A DNA stretch of 64,000 nt from Arthrobacter sp. MYb23 (GTDB taxonomy: Bacteria > Actinomycetota > Actinomycetes > Actinomycetales > Micrococcaceae). Numbering within the stretch: the first letter of the stretch is position 1; each line of letters opens with the position of its first letter. The stretch is taken from contig NZ_PCPR01000009.1 in assembly GCF_002979775.1 (NCBI RefSeq), forward strand, positions 81,681-145,680, in the 5' to 3' direction. A program made the position numbers and the translations under genes. Below the pieces are notes generated by a model. That model did no database searches, had not been told where the DNA came from, and worked only from the letters and a program-made list of their open reading frames with translations. Positions 17,012 through 24,821 of this stretch are shown piece by piece.

Positions 17012-17043
17012 AGATGCCCCGGGTCCTGGGACCCGGGGCATCT
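17012..17043 (-). terminator. Terminator of tRNA-Ser(TGA)
   Basis: A perfect 14-bp stem (AGATGCCCCGGGTC and its complement, 4-nt loop) directly 3' of the tRNA on the minus strand, followed by TTGTGT. Confidence 0.85.
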
Positions 17044-17049
17044 TACTTG

Positions 17050-17137
17050 CGGAAGGTAAGGGATTTGAACCCTTGGTACGGGGTTACCGCACACTGGTTT
17101 TCAAGACCAGCTCCTTAGGCCGCTCGGACAACCTTCC
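17050..17137 (-). tRNA. tRNA-Ser(TGA)
   Basis: Type II tRNA of 88 nt. Acceptor GGAAGGT pairs with ACCTTCC, discriminator G, T-arm GGTTCAAATC, long variable arm, and anticodon TGA (complement of 17101-17103) in loop CTTGAAA. CCA is not encoded. Confidence 0.97.
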
Positions 17138-17239
17138 TCGCCTAGTAGTGTTTCATAGGGAGTTGGCTGTTCCAAAACATCACGTCTTCCGGCCCCTGCC
17201 CCGGGGTCCGGAAGACAAGCAAGAAACCGGGAGTTCGTC

Positions 17240-18223
17240 ATGAAAGCCGTCTACATCTCAGAGCCGGGCGGGCCCGAAGTCCTCGAAATCCGCGAGGTCC
17301 CTTCTCCGGTGCCCGGCGAGGGCGAGGTCCTGATCGACGTCGTGGCTGCGGGGTTGAACCGGGCGGACGTCCAGCAGCGGAGAGGGTTCTACCCGCCGCC
17401 CCCGGGTGCATCGGAAGTACCAGGCCTGGAAGTTTCCGGCCGCATTGCCGCCTTCGGCCCCGGCGTCACCAAAGCATTCTCCGTGGGAGACAAGGTGGTG
17501 GCATTGTTGTCCGGCGGTGGCTACGCCCAGCAGGTGGCAGTCCCGGCGGAGCAAGTATTGCGGGTTCCCGAAGGCGTGGACCTGATAACAGCGGCCTCCC
17601 TGCCTGAAGTTGCAGCCACCGTGTACTCCAACCTGATCATGACCGCACAGCTGCAACCCGGCGAGACCGTACTCATCCACGGCGCAACCGGCGGCATTGG
17701 CACCATGGCCATTCAACTGGCCAAAGCCTATGGTGCAAAGGTGGCAACCACGGCCGGAACTGACGAGAAAGTAGGCACAGCCAAGGCCTTCCTCGGCGCC
17801 GATATCGCCATCAACTACACCGAAGAAGAGTTCGCTGAAAGCCTCAAGGCGCACAACGGAGGCAAAGGCGCGGACGTGATCCTCGACGTCGTGGGCGCCA
17901 AATACCTGCAGCAAAACATCGACGCACTCGCCGACTACGGACGACTCATCGTCATCGGCCTGCAAGGCGGCGCAAAAGCCGAGATCAACCTCGGGCAACT
18001 CCTCAGTAAAAGGGCGGCCGTCATCGGAACAGCGCTGAGGCCGAGGCCGGTTGCGGAAAAGGGAATCATCATGTCCGCGGTCCGCGAGTTCGTTTGGCCC
18101 ATGATCACTGACGGCAGGATCCGGCCCCTCGTCGCCAAGTCCTTCCCTCTGGAGCAGGTTCGCGAAGCGCACCAGTACTTCGACTCCGGTGAACACGTGG
18201 GCAAGGTCCTCCTGCTCCTCTGA
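17240..18223 (+). CDS. NAD(P)H:quinone oxidoreductase, zinc-independent MDR family (PIG3-like)
   Basis: Medium-chain dehydrogenase/reductase of 327 residues. The N-terminal GroES-like domain has AAGLNRADVQQRRG, typical of the PIG3/quinone oxidoreductase branch, and lacks the zinc cysteines. The Rossmann domain has VLIHGATGGIGTMAIQLAK. It should reduce quinones or enones with NADPH in the cytoplasm. ATG at 17240 follows GGGAG. A PadR-type regulator begins 42 bp downstream on the same strand, so the two are probably co-transcribed and the regulator may control this enzyme. Confidence 0.9.
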   Translation: MKAVYISEPGGPEVLEIREVPSPVPGEGEVLIDVVAAGLNRADVQQRRGFYPPPPGASEVPGLEVSGRIAAFGPGVTKAFSVGDKVVALLSGGGYAQQVAVPAEQVLRVPEGVDLITAASLPEVAATVYSNLIMTAQLQPGETVLIHGATGGIGTMAIQLAKAYGAKVATTAGTDEKVGTAKAFLGADIAINYTEEEFAESLKAHNGGKGADVILDVVGAKYLQQNIDALADYGRLIVIGLQGGAKAEINLGQLLSKRAAVIGTALRPRPVAEKGIIMSAVREFVWPMITDGRIRPLVAKSFPLEQVREAHQYFDSGEHVGKVLLLL

Positions 18224-18265
18224 TCCACCCCCTCACGCGTGTCCGTCACTGCAGCAAGGAGCCAC

Positions 18266-18832
18266 ATGTCCATCCGGCACAGCCTGCTGGCCCTGCTCCA
18301 GGACCAGCCGCGCTACGGCTATGAGCTGCGGGTCGAATTCGAGGACCGTACAGGGGCTGCCTGGCCGTTGAACATCGGGCAGGTCTACACCACCCTGGAC
18401 CGGCTTGAGCGCGACGGTCTGGTCAGCAAAGACGGCGACGACGGCGGCGGGCACGTCATCTACAGCATCACTGACGCCGGGGCTGAGGAAGTCGAGGCAT
18501 GGTTCGCCGGTGCAGTGGACCGGGGCAATCCTCCACGGAACGAAATCGCCATCAAGTTGGCGCTCGCAGTGACGATTCCGGGCGTGGACACTTCCGCGGT
18601 GATCCAGTCCCAGCGCGAGGTCTCGGTCAAAGCCCTGCAGGAGCACACGCAGGCCAGGAAAGTGGTCTCGGCCAACCAACGGTCCTCGGATACTGCCTGG
18701 CTCCTGGTGCTCGATTCCTTGATTTTCCAAGCTGAAGCGGAAGTCCGCTGGTTGGATCTCTGTGAGGCCCGTATGGTCCAAGGCCAGGTGAACGGATCGG
18801 CCCAAGCGGCGTCTCCCCGGCGGCAGGGCTGA
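18266..18832 (+). CDS. PadR family transcriptional regulator
   Basis: DNA-binding regulator of 188 residues. The N-terminal winged helix reads HSLLALLQDQPRYGYELRVEFE with GQVYTTLDRLERDGLV, the PadR signature (the start of the PadR wing is VYTTLDRLE). A C-terminal helical region of the Vir_act_alpha_C type follows (residues of about 90-180). ATG at 18266 follows AAGGAG with a 6-nt spacer; a GTG 27 nt upstream lacks a binding site. It lies directly behind the quinone oxidoreductase gene. PadR proteins often respond to phenolics or xenobiotics, which fits control of an oxidoreductase, but the ligand is unknown. Confidence 0.9.
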   Translation: MSIRHSLLALLQDQPRYGYELRVEFEDRTGAAWPLNIGQVYTTLDRLERDGLVSKDGDDGGGHVIYSITDAGAEEVEAWFAGAVDRGNPPRNEIAIKLALAVTIPGVDTSAVIQSQREVSVKALQEHTQARKVVSANQRSSDTAWLLVLDSLIFQAEAEVRWLDLCEARMVQGQVNGSAQAASPRRQG

Positions 18833-18965
18833 CGTCCGGCGCAGGGGAATGACCGTTCACCGCGTACCTGCAGACGATTGGCGTGTACCGCCCTATCCTG
18901 TCCGTGTCGGTTGTTACGGTGAAGAGAAGTACCCGACGCCGCGGTCCCCACCGCCGCTGTTTGAA

Positions 18966-18996
18966 TCACCGCAGCAGTACCCGTCACCGCAGCAGT
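18966..18996. repeat. 13-bp direct repeat upstream of cstA
   Basis: TCACCGCAGCAGT occurs at 18966-18978 and 18984-18996, an 18-bp period, immediately before the cstA ribosome binding site. It would lie in the leader or near the promoter and could bind a regulator. Confidence 0.6.
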
Positions 18997-19011
18997 TCTC
19001 AAGGAGGAGAT

Positions 19012-21282
19012 ATGGGCAAGATTTCTGACCAATCCAAACTCGCGGAAGGACTGGATCCCACGCTGCCTCCTCCGGCTGTGGAGGACTCCGTGCGTGAAGC
19101 TGAGGAAAGCCGGTGGACCCCGGCCAAGATCGGTCTTTGGATTGCCATTTCGCTGCTGGGAGCGGTGGCGTGGTTTATGCTCGCACTGGTGCGCGGCGAA
19201 ACCGTGAATGCCATCTGGTTCGTTTTCGCGGCTGTTTGCACCTACTTGATCGGCTACCGCTTCTACTCCAAGGTTATTGAGCGTTACTTGCTCAAGCCGG
19301 ACGACCGCCGCGCCACTCCTGCTGAGTACAAAGCTGATGGCAAGGACTACGTCCGTACTGACAGGAACGTATTGTTCGGCCACCACTTCGCCGCCATCGC
19401 CGGCGCCGGACCGCTGGTGGGCCCTGTCATCGCGGCTCAGATGGGCTACCTTCCCGGCACTATCTGGATCATCATCGGCGTCGTTCTTGCCGGCGCCGTG
19501 CAGGACTACCTGGTCATGTTCTTCTCCATGCGCCGCGGTGGCCGTTCACTTGGCCAGATGGCCCGCGAGGAGCTCGGTGTCATTGGCGGTACGGCGGCCT
19601 TGGTGGCCACGCTGCTGATCATGATCATTATTGTGGCCATCCTTGCCCTGGTAGTGGTCAACGCCCTGGGTGAAAGCCCGTGGGGCGTGTTCTCGGTGGG
19701 CATGACCATCCCCATTGCGCTGTTCATGGGTGTCTACCTGCGATTCATCCGGCCGGGCAAGGTGATGGAGGTGTCCATCATCGGCTTCGTCCTGCTGATG
19801 GCTGCCATCATTGGTGGCGGCGCCGTTGCCGGAACGGAGTGGGGCGCGGCCTTCTTCCACCTGGACAAGGTCACCATTGCCTGGGGCATCATCATTTACG
19901 GATTCATCGCCGCGATCCTGCCAGTCTGGTTGCTTCTTGCCCCGCGCGATTACCTCTCCACGTTCATGAAGATCGGCGTGATCGTGATGCTCGCGCTCGC
20001 CATCATTGTGGTGCGCCCGGAGATCACCGTCCCGGCGTTCAGTGAGTTCGCCGGCAGGGAAAACGGCCCCGTGTTCTCCGGTGCCCTGTTCCCCTTCCTG
20101 TTCGTCACTATCGCCTGTGGCGCCCTGTCCGGATTCCACGCACTCATTTCTTCCGGAACCACGCCCAAACTGATCGAGAAAGAGCGGCAAACCCGCTTCA
20201 TCGGTTACGGCGGCATGTTGATGGAATCCTTCGTGGCCATCATGGCTTTGGTAGCGGCAATCTCGATCGACCGTGGCATTTACTTCGCCATGAACGCACC
20301 CCTGGCTCTCACCGGCGGCACCGTGGAGTCTGCAGCGCAATGGGTTAACAGCCTTGGTTTGGCCAACGTGAACATCACCCCGGACGTGCTGGAGCAGACC
20401 GCGAAGGACGTGGGCGAGGAAAGCATCATTTCCCGTTCCGGCGGCGCTCCCACCTTGGCTGTCGGCTTGGCGCACATCATGCAGCAGTTCATTGGCGGAC
20501 CCGGAATGATGGCTTTCTGGTACCACTTCGCCATCATGTTCGAAGCACTGTTCATCCTTACCGCCGTAGACGCCGGAACCCGCGTGGCGCGGTTCATGCT
20601 CCAGGACTCCATTGGCAACTTCATTCCCAAGTTCAAGGAAGCCTCATGGCGTCCCGGGGCCTGGCTGTGCACAGCCATCATGGTGGCAGCGTGGGGCGCG
20701 GTGTTGATCATGGGTGTCACCGATCCGCTGGGCGGCATCAACACGCTGTTCCCGTTGTTCGGCATCGCCAACCAGTTGCTGGCAGCCATTGCGCTGGCTG
20801 TGTGCCTGGCCATCACGGCCAAACGCGGAGTGTTCAAATGGCTGTGGATCGTGGCAGTTCCGCTGGCTTTCGCGGCCGTCGTGACCATCACCGCCAGCTT
20901 CCACAAGATCTTCTCGCCGGTCCCGGCAGTGGGCTACTTTGCCAACAACCAGGCGTTCTCCAAGGCCCTGGCTGACGGAAAGACGGAGTTTGGCACTGCC
21001 AAGACCGTTGCCGCCATGGAGGCCGTGGTCCGCAACACCATGATCCAAGGCGTGCTCTCCGTCATCTTCGTGACCCTGAGCATCATCGTGATCGTTGCCG
21101 CACTCCTGGCAACCATCAAAGCAATCCGCGCAGGCGGCGGCCAGGATAATGAAGACCCACCCGTTCCTTCCAAGGTGTACGCACCGGCAGGGCTGTTCCC
21201 CACCACTGCCGAGAAGAAGTTGCTCGCAGAATGGAACGCCCTGCCGGTGGAGAAGCGGACCCAAAAGGCCGGCCACCACTGA
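19012..21282 (+). CDS. cstA: Carbon starvation protein A family transporter
   Basis: Polytopic membrane protein of 756 residues with about 16-18 helices. Family landmarks include FGHHFAAIAGAGPLVGPVIA, AQMGYLPGTIWIIIGVVLAGAVQDYLV, ACGALSGFHALISSGTT and FEALFILTAVDAGTRVARF. Members import peptides or pyruvate during carbon limitation. The start is ATG at 19012, fixed by the strong AAGGAGGAGAT immediately upstream; an open frame extending 129 nt further upstream is the leader. It forms an operon with the small ybdD gene, as in many bacteria, through a candidate 15-codon linker ORF. Whether the substrate is pyruvate or peptides cannot be told here. Confidence 0.95.
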   Translation: MGKISDQSKLAEGLDPTLPPPAVEDSVREAEESRWTPAKIGLWIAISLLGAVAWFMLALVRGETVNAIWFVFAAVCTYLIGYRFYSKVIERYLLKPDDRRATPAEYKADGKDYVRTDRNVLFGHHFAAIAGAGPLVGPVIAAQMGYLPGTIWIIIGVVLAGAVQDYLVMFFSMRRGGRSLGQMAREELGVIGGTAALVATLLIMIIIVAILALVVVNALGESPWGVFSVGMTIPIALFMGVYLRFIRPGKVMEVSIIGFVLLMAAIIGGGAVAGTEWGAAFFHLDKVTIAWGIIIYGFIAAILPVWLLLAPRDYLSTFMKIGVIVMLALAIIVVRPEITVPAFSEFAGRENGPVFSGALFPFLFVTIACGALSGFHALISSGTTPKLIEKERQTRFIGYGGMLMESFVAIMALVAAISIDRGIYFAMNAPLALTGGTVESAAQWVNSLGLANVNITPDVLEQTAKDVGEESIISRSGGAPTLAVGLAHIMQQFIGGPGMMAFWYHFAIMFEALFILTAVDAGTRVARFMLQDSIGNFIPKFKEASWRPGAWLCTAIMVAAWGAVLIMGVTDPLGGINTLFPLFGIANQLLAAIALAVCLAITAKRGVFKWLWIVAVPLAFAAVVTITASFHKIFSPVPAVGYFANNQAFSKALADGKTEFGTAKTVAAMEAVVRNTMIQGVLSVIFVTLSIIVIVAALLATIKAIRAGGGQDNEDPPVPSKVYAPAGLFPTTAEKKLLAEWNALPVEKRTQKAGHH

Positions 21283-21329
21283 TGAACACCACCATGATGA
21301 ACGGCACCACTCATGAAGTGCGCAGCTGA
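21282..21329 (+). CDS. Candidate 15-codon micro-ORF linking cstA and ybdD
   Basis: The frame MNTTMMNGTTHEVRS begins with an ATG sharing its A with the cstA stop (TGATG at 21280-21284) and ends with a TGA sharing its A with the ybdD ATG (TGATG at 21327-21331). Both junctions are the classic termination-reinitiation configuration. The peptide itself has no recognisable function; the ORF may only pass ribosomes from cstA to ybdD. It could also be chance in a GATGAA-rich stretch. Confidence 0.35.
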   Translation: MNTTMMNGTTHEVRS

Positions 21330-21520
21330 TGAATACCGTCGTTAGGGGCCTTCGGGGCTTTGCCACCTACATGGGCTCGCTCATGGGGGCTGATGCCTAC
21401 CGGAAGTACCTGGAACACTTCGAAGCCACCGGCCATTCCGGTCCCGCCATGACCGAACGCGAGTTCTGGCGGGACCGGATGGATCGGCAGGACAGCAACC
21501 CGCAAGGCAGGTGCTGCTGA
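21329..21520 (+). CDS. ybdD: YbdD/YjiX family small protein (CstA partner)
   Basis: Small cytoplasmic protein of 63 residues. The pattern YRKYLEHF followed by MTEREFWRDRMDRQ and the terminal cysteine-containing GRCC match the YbdD/YjiX family, whose genes almost always follow cstA or btsT. It is thought to act with the transporter, but its function is not established. ATG at 21329 overlaps the stop of the preceding micro-ORF, and no strong Shine-Dalgarno sequence is present, consistent with translational coupling. Confidence 0.9.
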   Translation: MNTVVRGLRGFATYMGSLMGADAYRKYLEHFEATGHSGPAMTEREFWRDRMDRQDSNPQGRCC

Positions 21521-21612
21521 CGTAAGCGTCCGGTACTAAGTTTCGCTACGAACGAAGTCCAAAACCAGGGCTTGGACAGGGGTTCGCGTGAAGCACGTGA
21601 GAGTATGAACGG

Positions 21613-22263
21613 ATGAGCGATCTGAACAACATTCAGCCCAAGGATGAGGCTTCGGACGACACCCCCGTGGAGGGAACCACGCTGGACGAGGGCCTTGAGC
21701 AGCCCGGGGGACAGCACCCGGTGGCGGATGAGGTGGCGAAGGATGCCAAACTCAAAGCCAACCTTCACGAACTTGTTGATGAGCCGGCCAAGGTGATGAG
21801 GATCGGCACCATGATCCGCCAGCTCCTGGAGGAAGTTAAAGCAGCGCCCTTGGACGACGCCGCCCGCGGTCGCCTAGCCGAGATCCACGAGCGGTCCATC
21901 AAGGAACTCGAGGATGGGCTGGCTCCGGAACTCATCGAGGAACTGGAACGCATCAGCTTGCCTTTCCCTGACGAGAAAGCGCCCTCCGATGCGGAGCTTC
22001 GCATTGCGCAGGCGCAACTCGTTGGCTGGCTGGAGGGCTTGTTTCATGGCATCCAGGCTGCCATCGCCGCGCAGCAGGCTGCCAAGGAACACGCGGCCGC
22101 GCAGATGCAGCTCCGTCAGCTCCCGCCGGGAACTGTCATTGCGCCGGGCATCGTCATTGGCGAGAACGGCCAACCGCAGCGGGCGGCTGCACCCGGTGCG
22201 CCCGGTGCTGCCAACCAAGGCCGCCGGGAAGACCCCGATCACGGCCCGGGCCAGTACCTCTGA
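21613..22263 (+). CDS. bpa: Bacterial proteasome activator
   Basis: ATP-independent activator of the actinobacterial 20S proteasome, 216 residues (mycobacterial homologue about 178). The helical core runs from about 55 to 160 (LVDEPAKVMRIGTMIRQLLEEVK, LEDGLAPELIEELERISLPF, AQLVGWLEGLFHGIQAAIAAQQ). The protein ends in GPGQYL, the conserved C-terminal GQYL that docks into the proteasome alpha ring. An acidic, disordered N-terminus of about 50 residues precedes the core. Its presence implies a proteasome elsewhere in the genome; no proteasome gene is in this window. The next gene starts 8 bp downstream. Confidence 0.95.
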   Translation: MSDLNNIQPKDEASDDTPVEGTTLDEGLEQPGGQHPVADEVAKDAKLKANLHELVDEPAKVMRIGTMIRQLLEEVKAAPLDDAARGRLAEIHERSIKELEDGLAPELIEELERISLPFPDEKAPSDAELRIAQAQLVGWLEGLFHGIQAAIAAQQAAKEHAAAQMQLRQLPPGTVIAPGIVIGENGQPQRAAAPGAPGAANQGRREDPDHGPGQYL

Positions 22264-22271
22264 GTTCGCAG

Positions 22272-22712
22272 GTGGGTTTCTTTGGGGCCGTCCGGCAAGG
22301 GCGTAAGGACGATCTGGAGCTTGGCAAGGGGCTGTGGCGCCGCGCCCATGACCGTTTTCACCGGGGACTGGACCGGTACCACCAAGTCCTTGAGGGTGTT
22401 GATGATGAGCAGCTCTACAACGAGCTCGTGCAAATAGCCAACGAGCTGGCCGAATTGTCCTCACGCGTGAGGACCATCTGTGTTGAGGCGCAGAAAAGGT
22501 CTCCGAGTGACGGTCTGGATGTCCCGGGAGCGCTTGCCGGTGTGCACCGCGCGCTGTCTAAAGCAGGAAATTCCTTGGCCACCACTGCTGAGGCTGCGGC
22601 CATGTTGAGGTTGGCGGTGGGGCCTGTTCCCGTTGGCGCGTTATCGGTGAGGCGCCGGGCCGAGTCGGTCTTCGAGCAGGTTGCCGACGCGGAGCGTCAA
22701 CTCGGCGCCTGA
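22272..22712 (+). CDS. Conserved hypothetical protein downstream of bpa
   Basis: Predicted soluble protein of 146 residues that I do not recognise as a named family. It is mainly alpha-helical, with basic N-terminal sequence (GRKDDLELGKGLWRRAHDRFHRGLDRYHQ) and heptad-like leucines around LYNELVQIANELAELSSRVR, which suggests a coiled coil or helical bundle. GTG at 22272 lies 8 bp after the bpa stop without a strong ribosome binding site, so it is likely translated in an operon with bpa. A link to proteasome function is an inference from position only. Confidence 0.75.
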   Translation: MGFFGAVRQGRKDDLELGKGLWRRAHDRFHRGLDRYHQVLEGVDDEQLYNELVQIANELAELSSRVRTICVEAQKRSPSDGLDVPGALAGVHRALSKAGNSLATTAEAAAMLRLAVGPVPVGALSVRRRAESVFEQVADAERQLGA

Positions 22713-22781
22713 GGCTGACATTGGCTAATGGTGCGCGTGTGCAACTACCAGCGTGCGCTCTTATTCCCTGCATGCAAAAAG

Positions 22782-22806
22782 TTACGCGCATAGCTGATCT
22801 GCGTAA
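22782..22806. promoter_or_regulatory. Possible operator upstream of the aldo-keto reductase
   Basis: Inverted repeat TTACGC (22782-22787) ... GCGTAA (22801-22806) separated by 13 nt, about 45 bp upstream of the reductase start. The region is AT-rich for this genome and could hold the promoter. Weak evidence. Confidence 0.3.
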
Positions 22807-22849
22807 TATTCCGAGCTTTTGGTGGCCCGAGGCTGGCAGGATGGCAGAC

Positions 22850-23689
22850 ATGACTTCGTCACCAACACTTACTTTCAACGACGGCAACACCATCCCCCAG
22901 CTCGGCTACGGGGTGTGGCAAGTTGAAGACGATGTAGCCGAAAAGGTGGTGCGCCAGGCTTTCGAGGCAGGGTTCCGCCACATTGATACCGCCAAGATCT
23001 ACGGCAACGAGGCAGGCGTCGGCCGTGCCATTGCTTCCTCCGGTCTTTCCGCCGAGGAAATCTTCATCACCACCAAGCTGTGGAACGCTGACCAGGGCTA
23101 CGAATCCACGCTCGCCGCTTTCGAGGAGTCCATGGACCGTCTCGGCCTCGAGACCCTGGACCTTTACCTGATTCACTGGCAGCAGCCCAAGCAGGAAAAG
23201 TATGTGGACACGTGGAAGGCCCTGATCGAGCTCAAGAAGCGCGGCCGGGTTAAGTCCATCGGTGTTTCCAACTTCACCAAGGAAGGCCTGCAGCACATCA
23301 TCAATGAGACGGGCGTTGTTCCGGCCATTAACCAGGTGGAACTGCACCCGTTCTTCAACCAGTCTGACCTTCGCGAGTTCAATGCGTCCAAGGGAATCCT
23401 GACCCAGGCCTGGTCCCCGCTGGGCCAGGGTGGTGAACTCCTCGAGAGTGCAACCGTGGCTGAGATTGCTGCCAAGCATGACGCCACCCCGGCTCAGGTC
23501 GTCATCGCCTGGCACCTGGCCATCGGCAACGTGGTGATCCCCAAGTCCGTCACCGAGTCCCGCATCCAGGAGAACTTCGCGGCGCTCAACGTCACGCTGG
23601 ACGCTACCGACGTCGAGGCCATCAACGGCCTGGACCGCGGTGCTGAAGGCCGCATCGGCCCGGACCCGGCAGTCTCTGACTTCGCCTAA
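22850..23689 (+). CDS. Aldo/keto reductase (2,5-diketo-D-gluconate reductase-like)
   Basis: NADPH-dependent TIM-barrel reductase of 279 residues. The catalytic tetrad is visible: Asp and Tyr in HIDTAKIYGNE, Lys in FITTKLWN and His in YLIHWQQP. The segment VVIPKSVTESRIQENF is the 2'-phosphate NADPH-binding site. Start choice: ATG at 22850, 7 nt after CAGGAT, which may act as a -10 for a leaderless mRNA; the in-frame ATG at 22841 is also possible. The usual substrates are small aldehydes and ketones, and nothing nearby narrows this. Confidence 0.92.
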   Translation: MTSSPTLTFNDGNTIPQLGYGVWQVEDDVAEKVVRQAFEAGFRHIDTAKIYGNEAGVGRAIASSGLSAEEIFITTKLWNADQGYESTLAAFEESMDRLGLETLDLYLIHWQQPKQEKYVDTWKALIELKKRGRVKSIGVSNFTKEGLQHIINETGVVPAINQVELHPFFNQSDLREFNASKGILTQAWSPLGQGGELLESATVAEIAAKHDATPAQVVIAWHLAIGNVVIPKSVTESRIQENFAALNVTLDATDVEAINGLDRGAEGRIGPDPAVSDFA

Positions 23690-23715
23690 ATCCCGAGCCT
23701 AACCGGGTTGACCGC

Positions 23716-23749
23716 GGTGCCCCTGTCCCTTTGTGGGTACGGGGGCACC
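23716..23749 (+). terminator. Hairpin after the aldo-keto reductase gene
   Basis: GGTGCCCC (23716-23723) pairs with GGGGCACC (23742-23749), with a further CCC/GGG pairing inside. It sits 27 bp after the stop codon but has no T-run, so termination is only probable. Confidence 0.5.
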
Positions 23750-23784
23750 TGCAGTTAACGCCCGGGCACCTGCAGTTAACGCCC
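23743..23784. repeat. Perfect 21-bp tandem duplication upstream of the AsnC-type gene
   Basis: Two identical adjacent 21-bp units, 23743-23763 and 23764-23784. Each begins GGGCACCTGCAG and ends TTAACGCCC, so each also carries GGGC/GCCC ends in inverted orientation. They lie 81-122 bp upstream of the regulator start and could be operator sites for autoregulation, or a simple slippage duplication. Confidence 0.7.
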
Positions 23785-23864
23785 GACGTCGCTTCCCGCC
23801 TTCGCGACGCGTCGCCGCCGGAGTCCGTGATGAAATTGAGCGACGCAGACGGACGGAGTTTGGC

Positions 23865-24821
23865 ATGGTGGTGTTTGACGCATTGGAGCGGCAGATCGTT
23901 GCTGCCCTGCAACTGGATCCGCGCTGCCCTTGGAGGAAGATGGCGGCCGTCTTAGGGGAAGCCGAACGAACTGTTGCCCGCCGGGGATCGCAGTTGCTGG
24001 AATCCGGTGCAGTGGCCGTGGTGGGAATCCGCCCCAAGCCGTCGGTGGTGCTGGTTGAAATGCGGTGCATGCCCGGGACGGTACGTGCCGCAGTCCACGC
24101 ACTCTCTCAACGCTCGGACACCACCTTCGTCTACACCACTACCGGCACCGGTGACTGCGTGGCCGAAGTGCTCACTGAGCCGTCGCGCATGGCGGAGGTC
24201 CTCTCTGATGAGCTGCCGGCCACCCTTGGTCTGCGCGATTCCACCAGTTATCCCGTGCTTCGGTACTTCCGGACCATCCGCGGTTGGCGGCCGGAGATTC
24301 TCACCGCGGACAAAGCCGAGGCACTCCGCTCTACCTTCACCCAGGATTCAGGCGCCCTGGTGCCACGGCAGGATTTGAGCCGTCAGGACACCGAGCTCGT
24401 GGACGCGCTGTGTGCCGATGGTCGGATGAGTTTTGAGGCTTTGGGCCGCAGGGTTGGCGTTTCAGAGGCAACTGCGCGCCGCCGCAGCGAATGGTTGCTG
24501 ACCAATAACCAGGTCCACTTGAGGGCCATCGTGGAGCCCGCATCCTTTGGCCTTGGCGTTGAAGCGCTGCTCTGGATCCGCGCTTCGCCGCAGCATGTCG
24601 AGCACGTGGGGAAGAGCTTGGCTGAGCTTCCCACCGTCCGATATGCCGCGGCGATCGCAGGCAATTACCAGATCATGGCGGACGTGACCGTGGAGGACAT
24701 GGCAGCGCTCTACCGCTTCATCACCACCTCCGAATGGGCACAAAACGCCTCCGGCGTAGACGTTTCCATCCTTCTTGATGCGCGGAAGCGCGGCGGAAGG
24801 GTTATGCGGTCACCGTCGTAA
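23865..24821 (+). CDS. Lrp/AsnC family regulator with duplicated HTH
   Basis: DNA-binding regulator of 318 residues, about twice the length of a standard Lrp. The first HTH covers about 5-45 (LERQIVAALQLDPRCPWRKM), followed by an RAM-like effector domain (about 65-140). A second HTH lies at about 180-220 (DTELVDALCADGRMSFEAL, GVSEATARRRSEWLL), followed by a second AsnC-type effector domain. ATG at 23865 follows GGAG with an 8-nt spacer. The 3' end overlaps the convergent amidase gene by 20 bp. Double-length members in actinobacteria often control nearby catabolic genes, so the amidase and M20 locus are candidate targets. The effector is probably an amino acid or derivative. Confidence 0.88.
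   Translation: MVVFDALERQIVAALQLDPRCPWRKMAAVLGEAERTVARRGSQLLESGAVAVVGIRPKPSVVLVEMRCMPGTVRAAVHALSQRSDTTFVYTTTGTGDCVAEVLTEPSRMAEVLSDELPATLGLRDSTSYPVLRYFRTIRGWRPEILTADKAEALRSTFTQDSGALVPRQDLSRQDTELVDALCADGRMSFEALGRRVGVSEATARRRSEWLLTNNQVHLRAIVEPASFGLGVEALLWIRASPQHVEHVGKSLAELPTVRYAAAIAGNYQIMADVTVEDMAALYRFITTSEWAQNASGVDVSILLDARKRGGRVMRSPS

Noticed and set aside
23722..23737. CTGTCCCTTTGTGGG shared with the end of the window (about 63954-63969)
   Set aside because: A 15-16-nt match in 64 kb is within chance, and one copy is inside a hairpin and the other in a probable rRNA leader.
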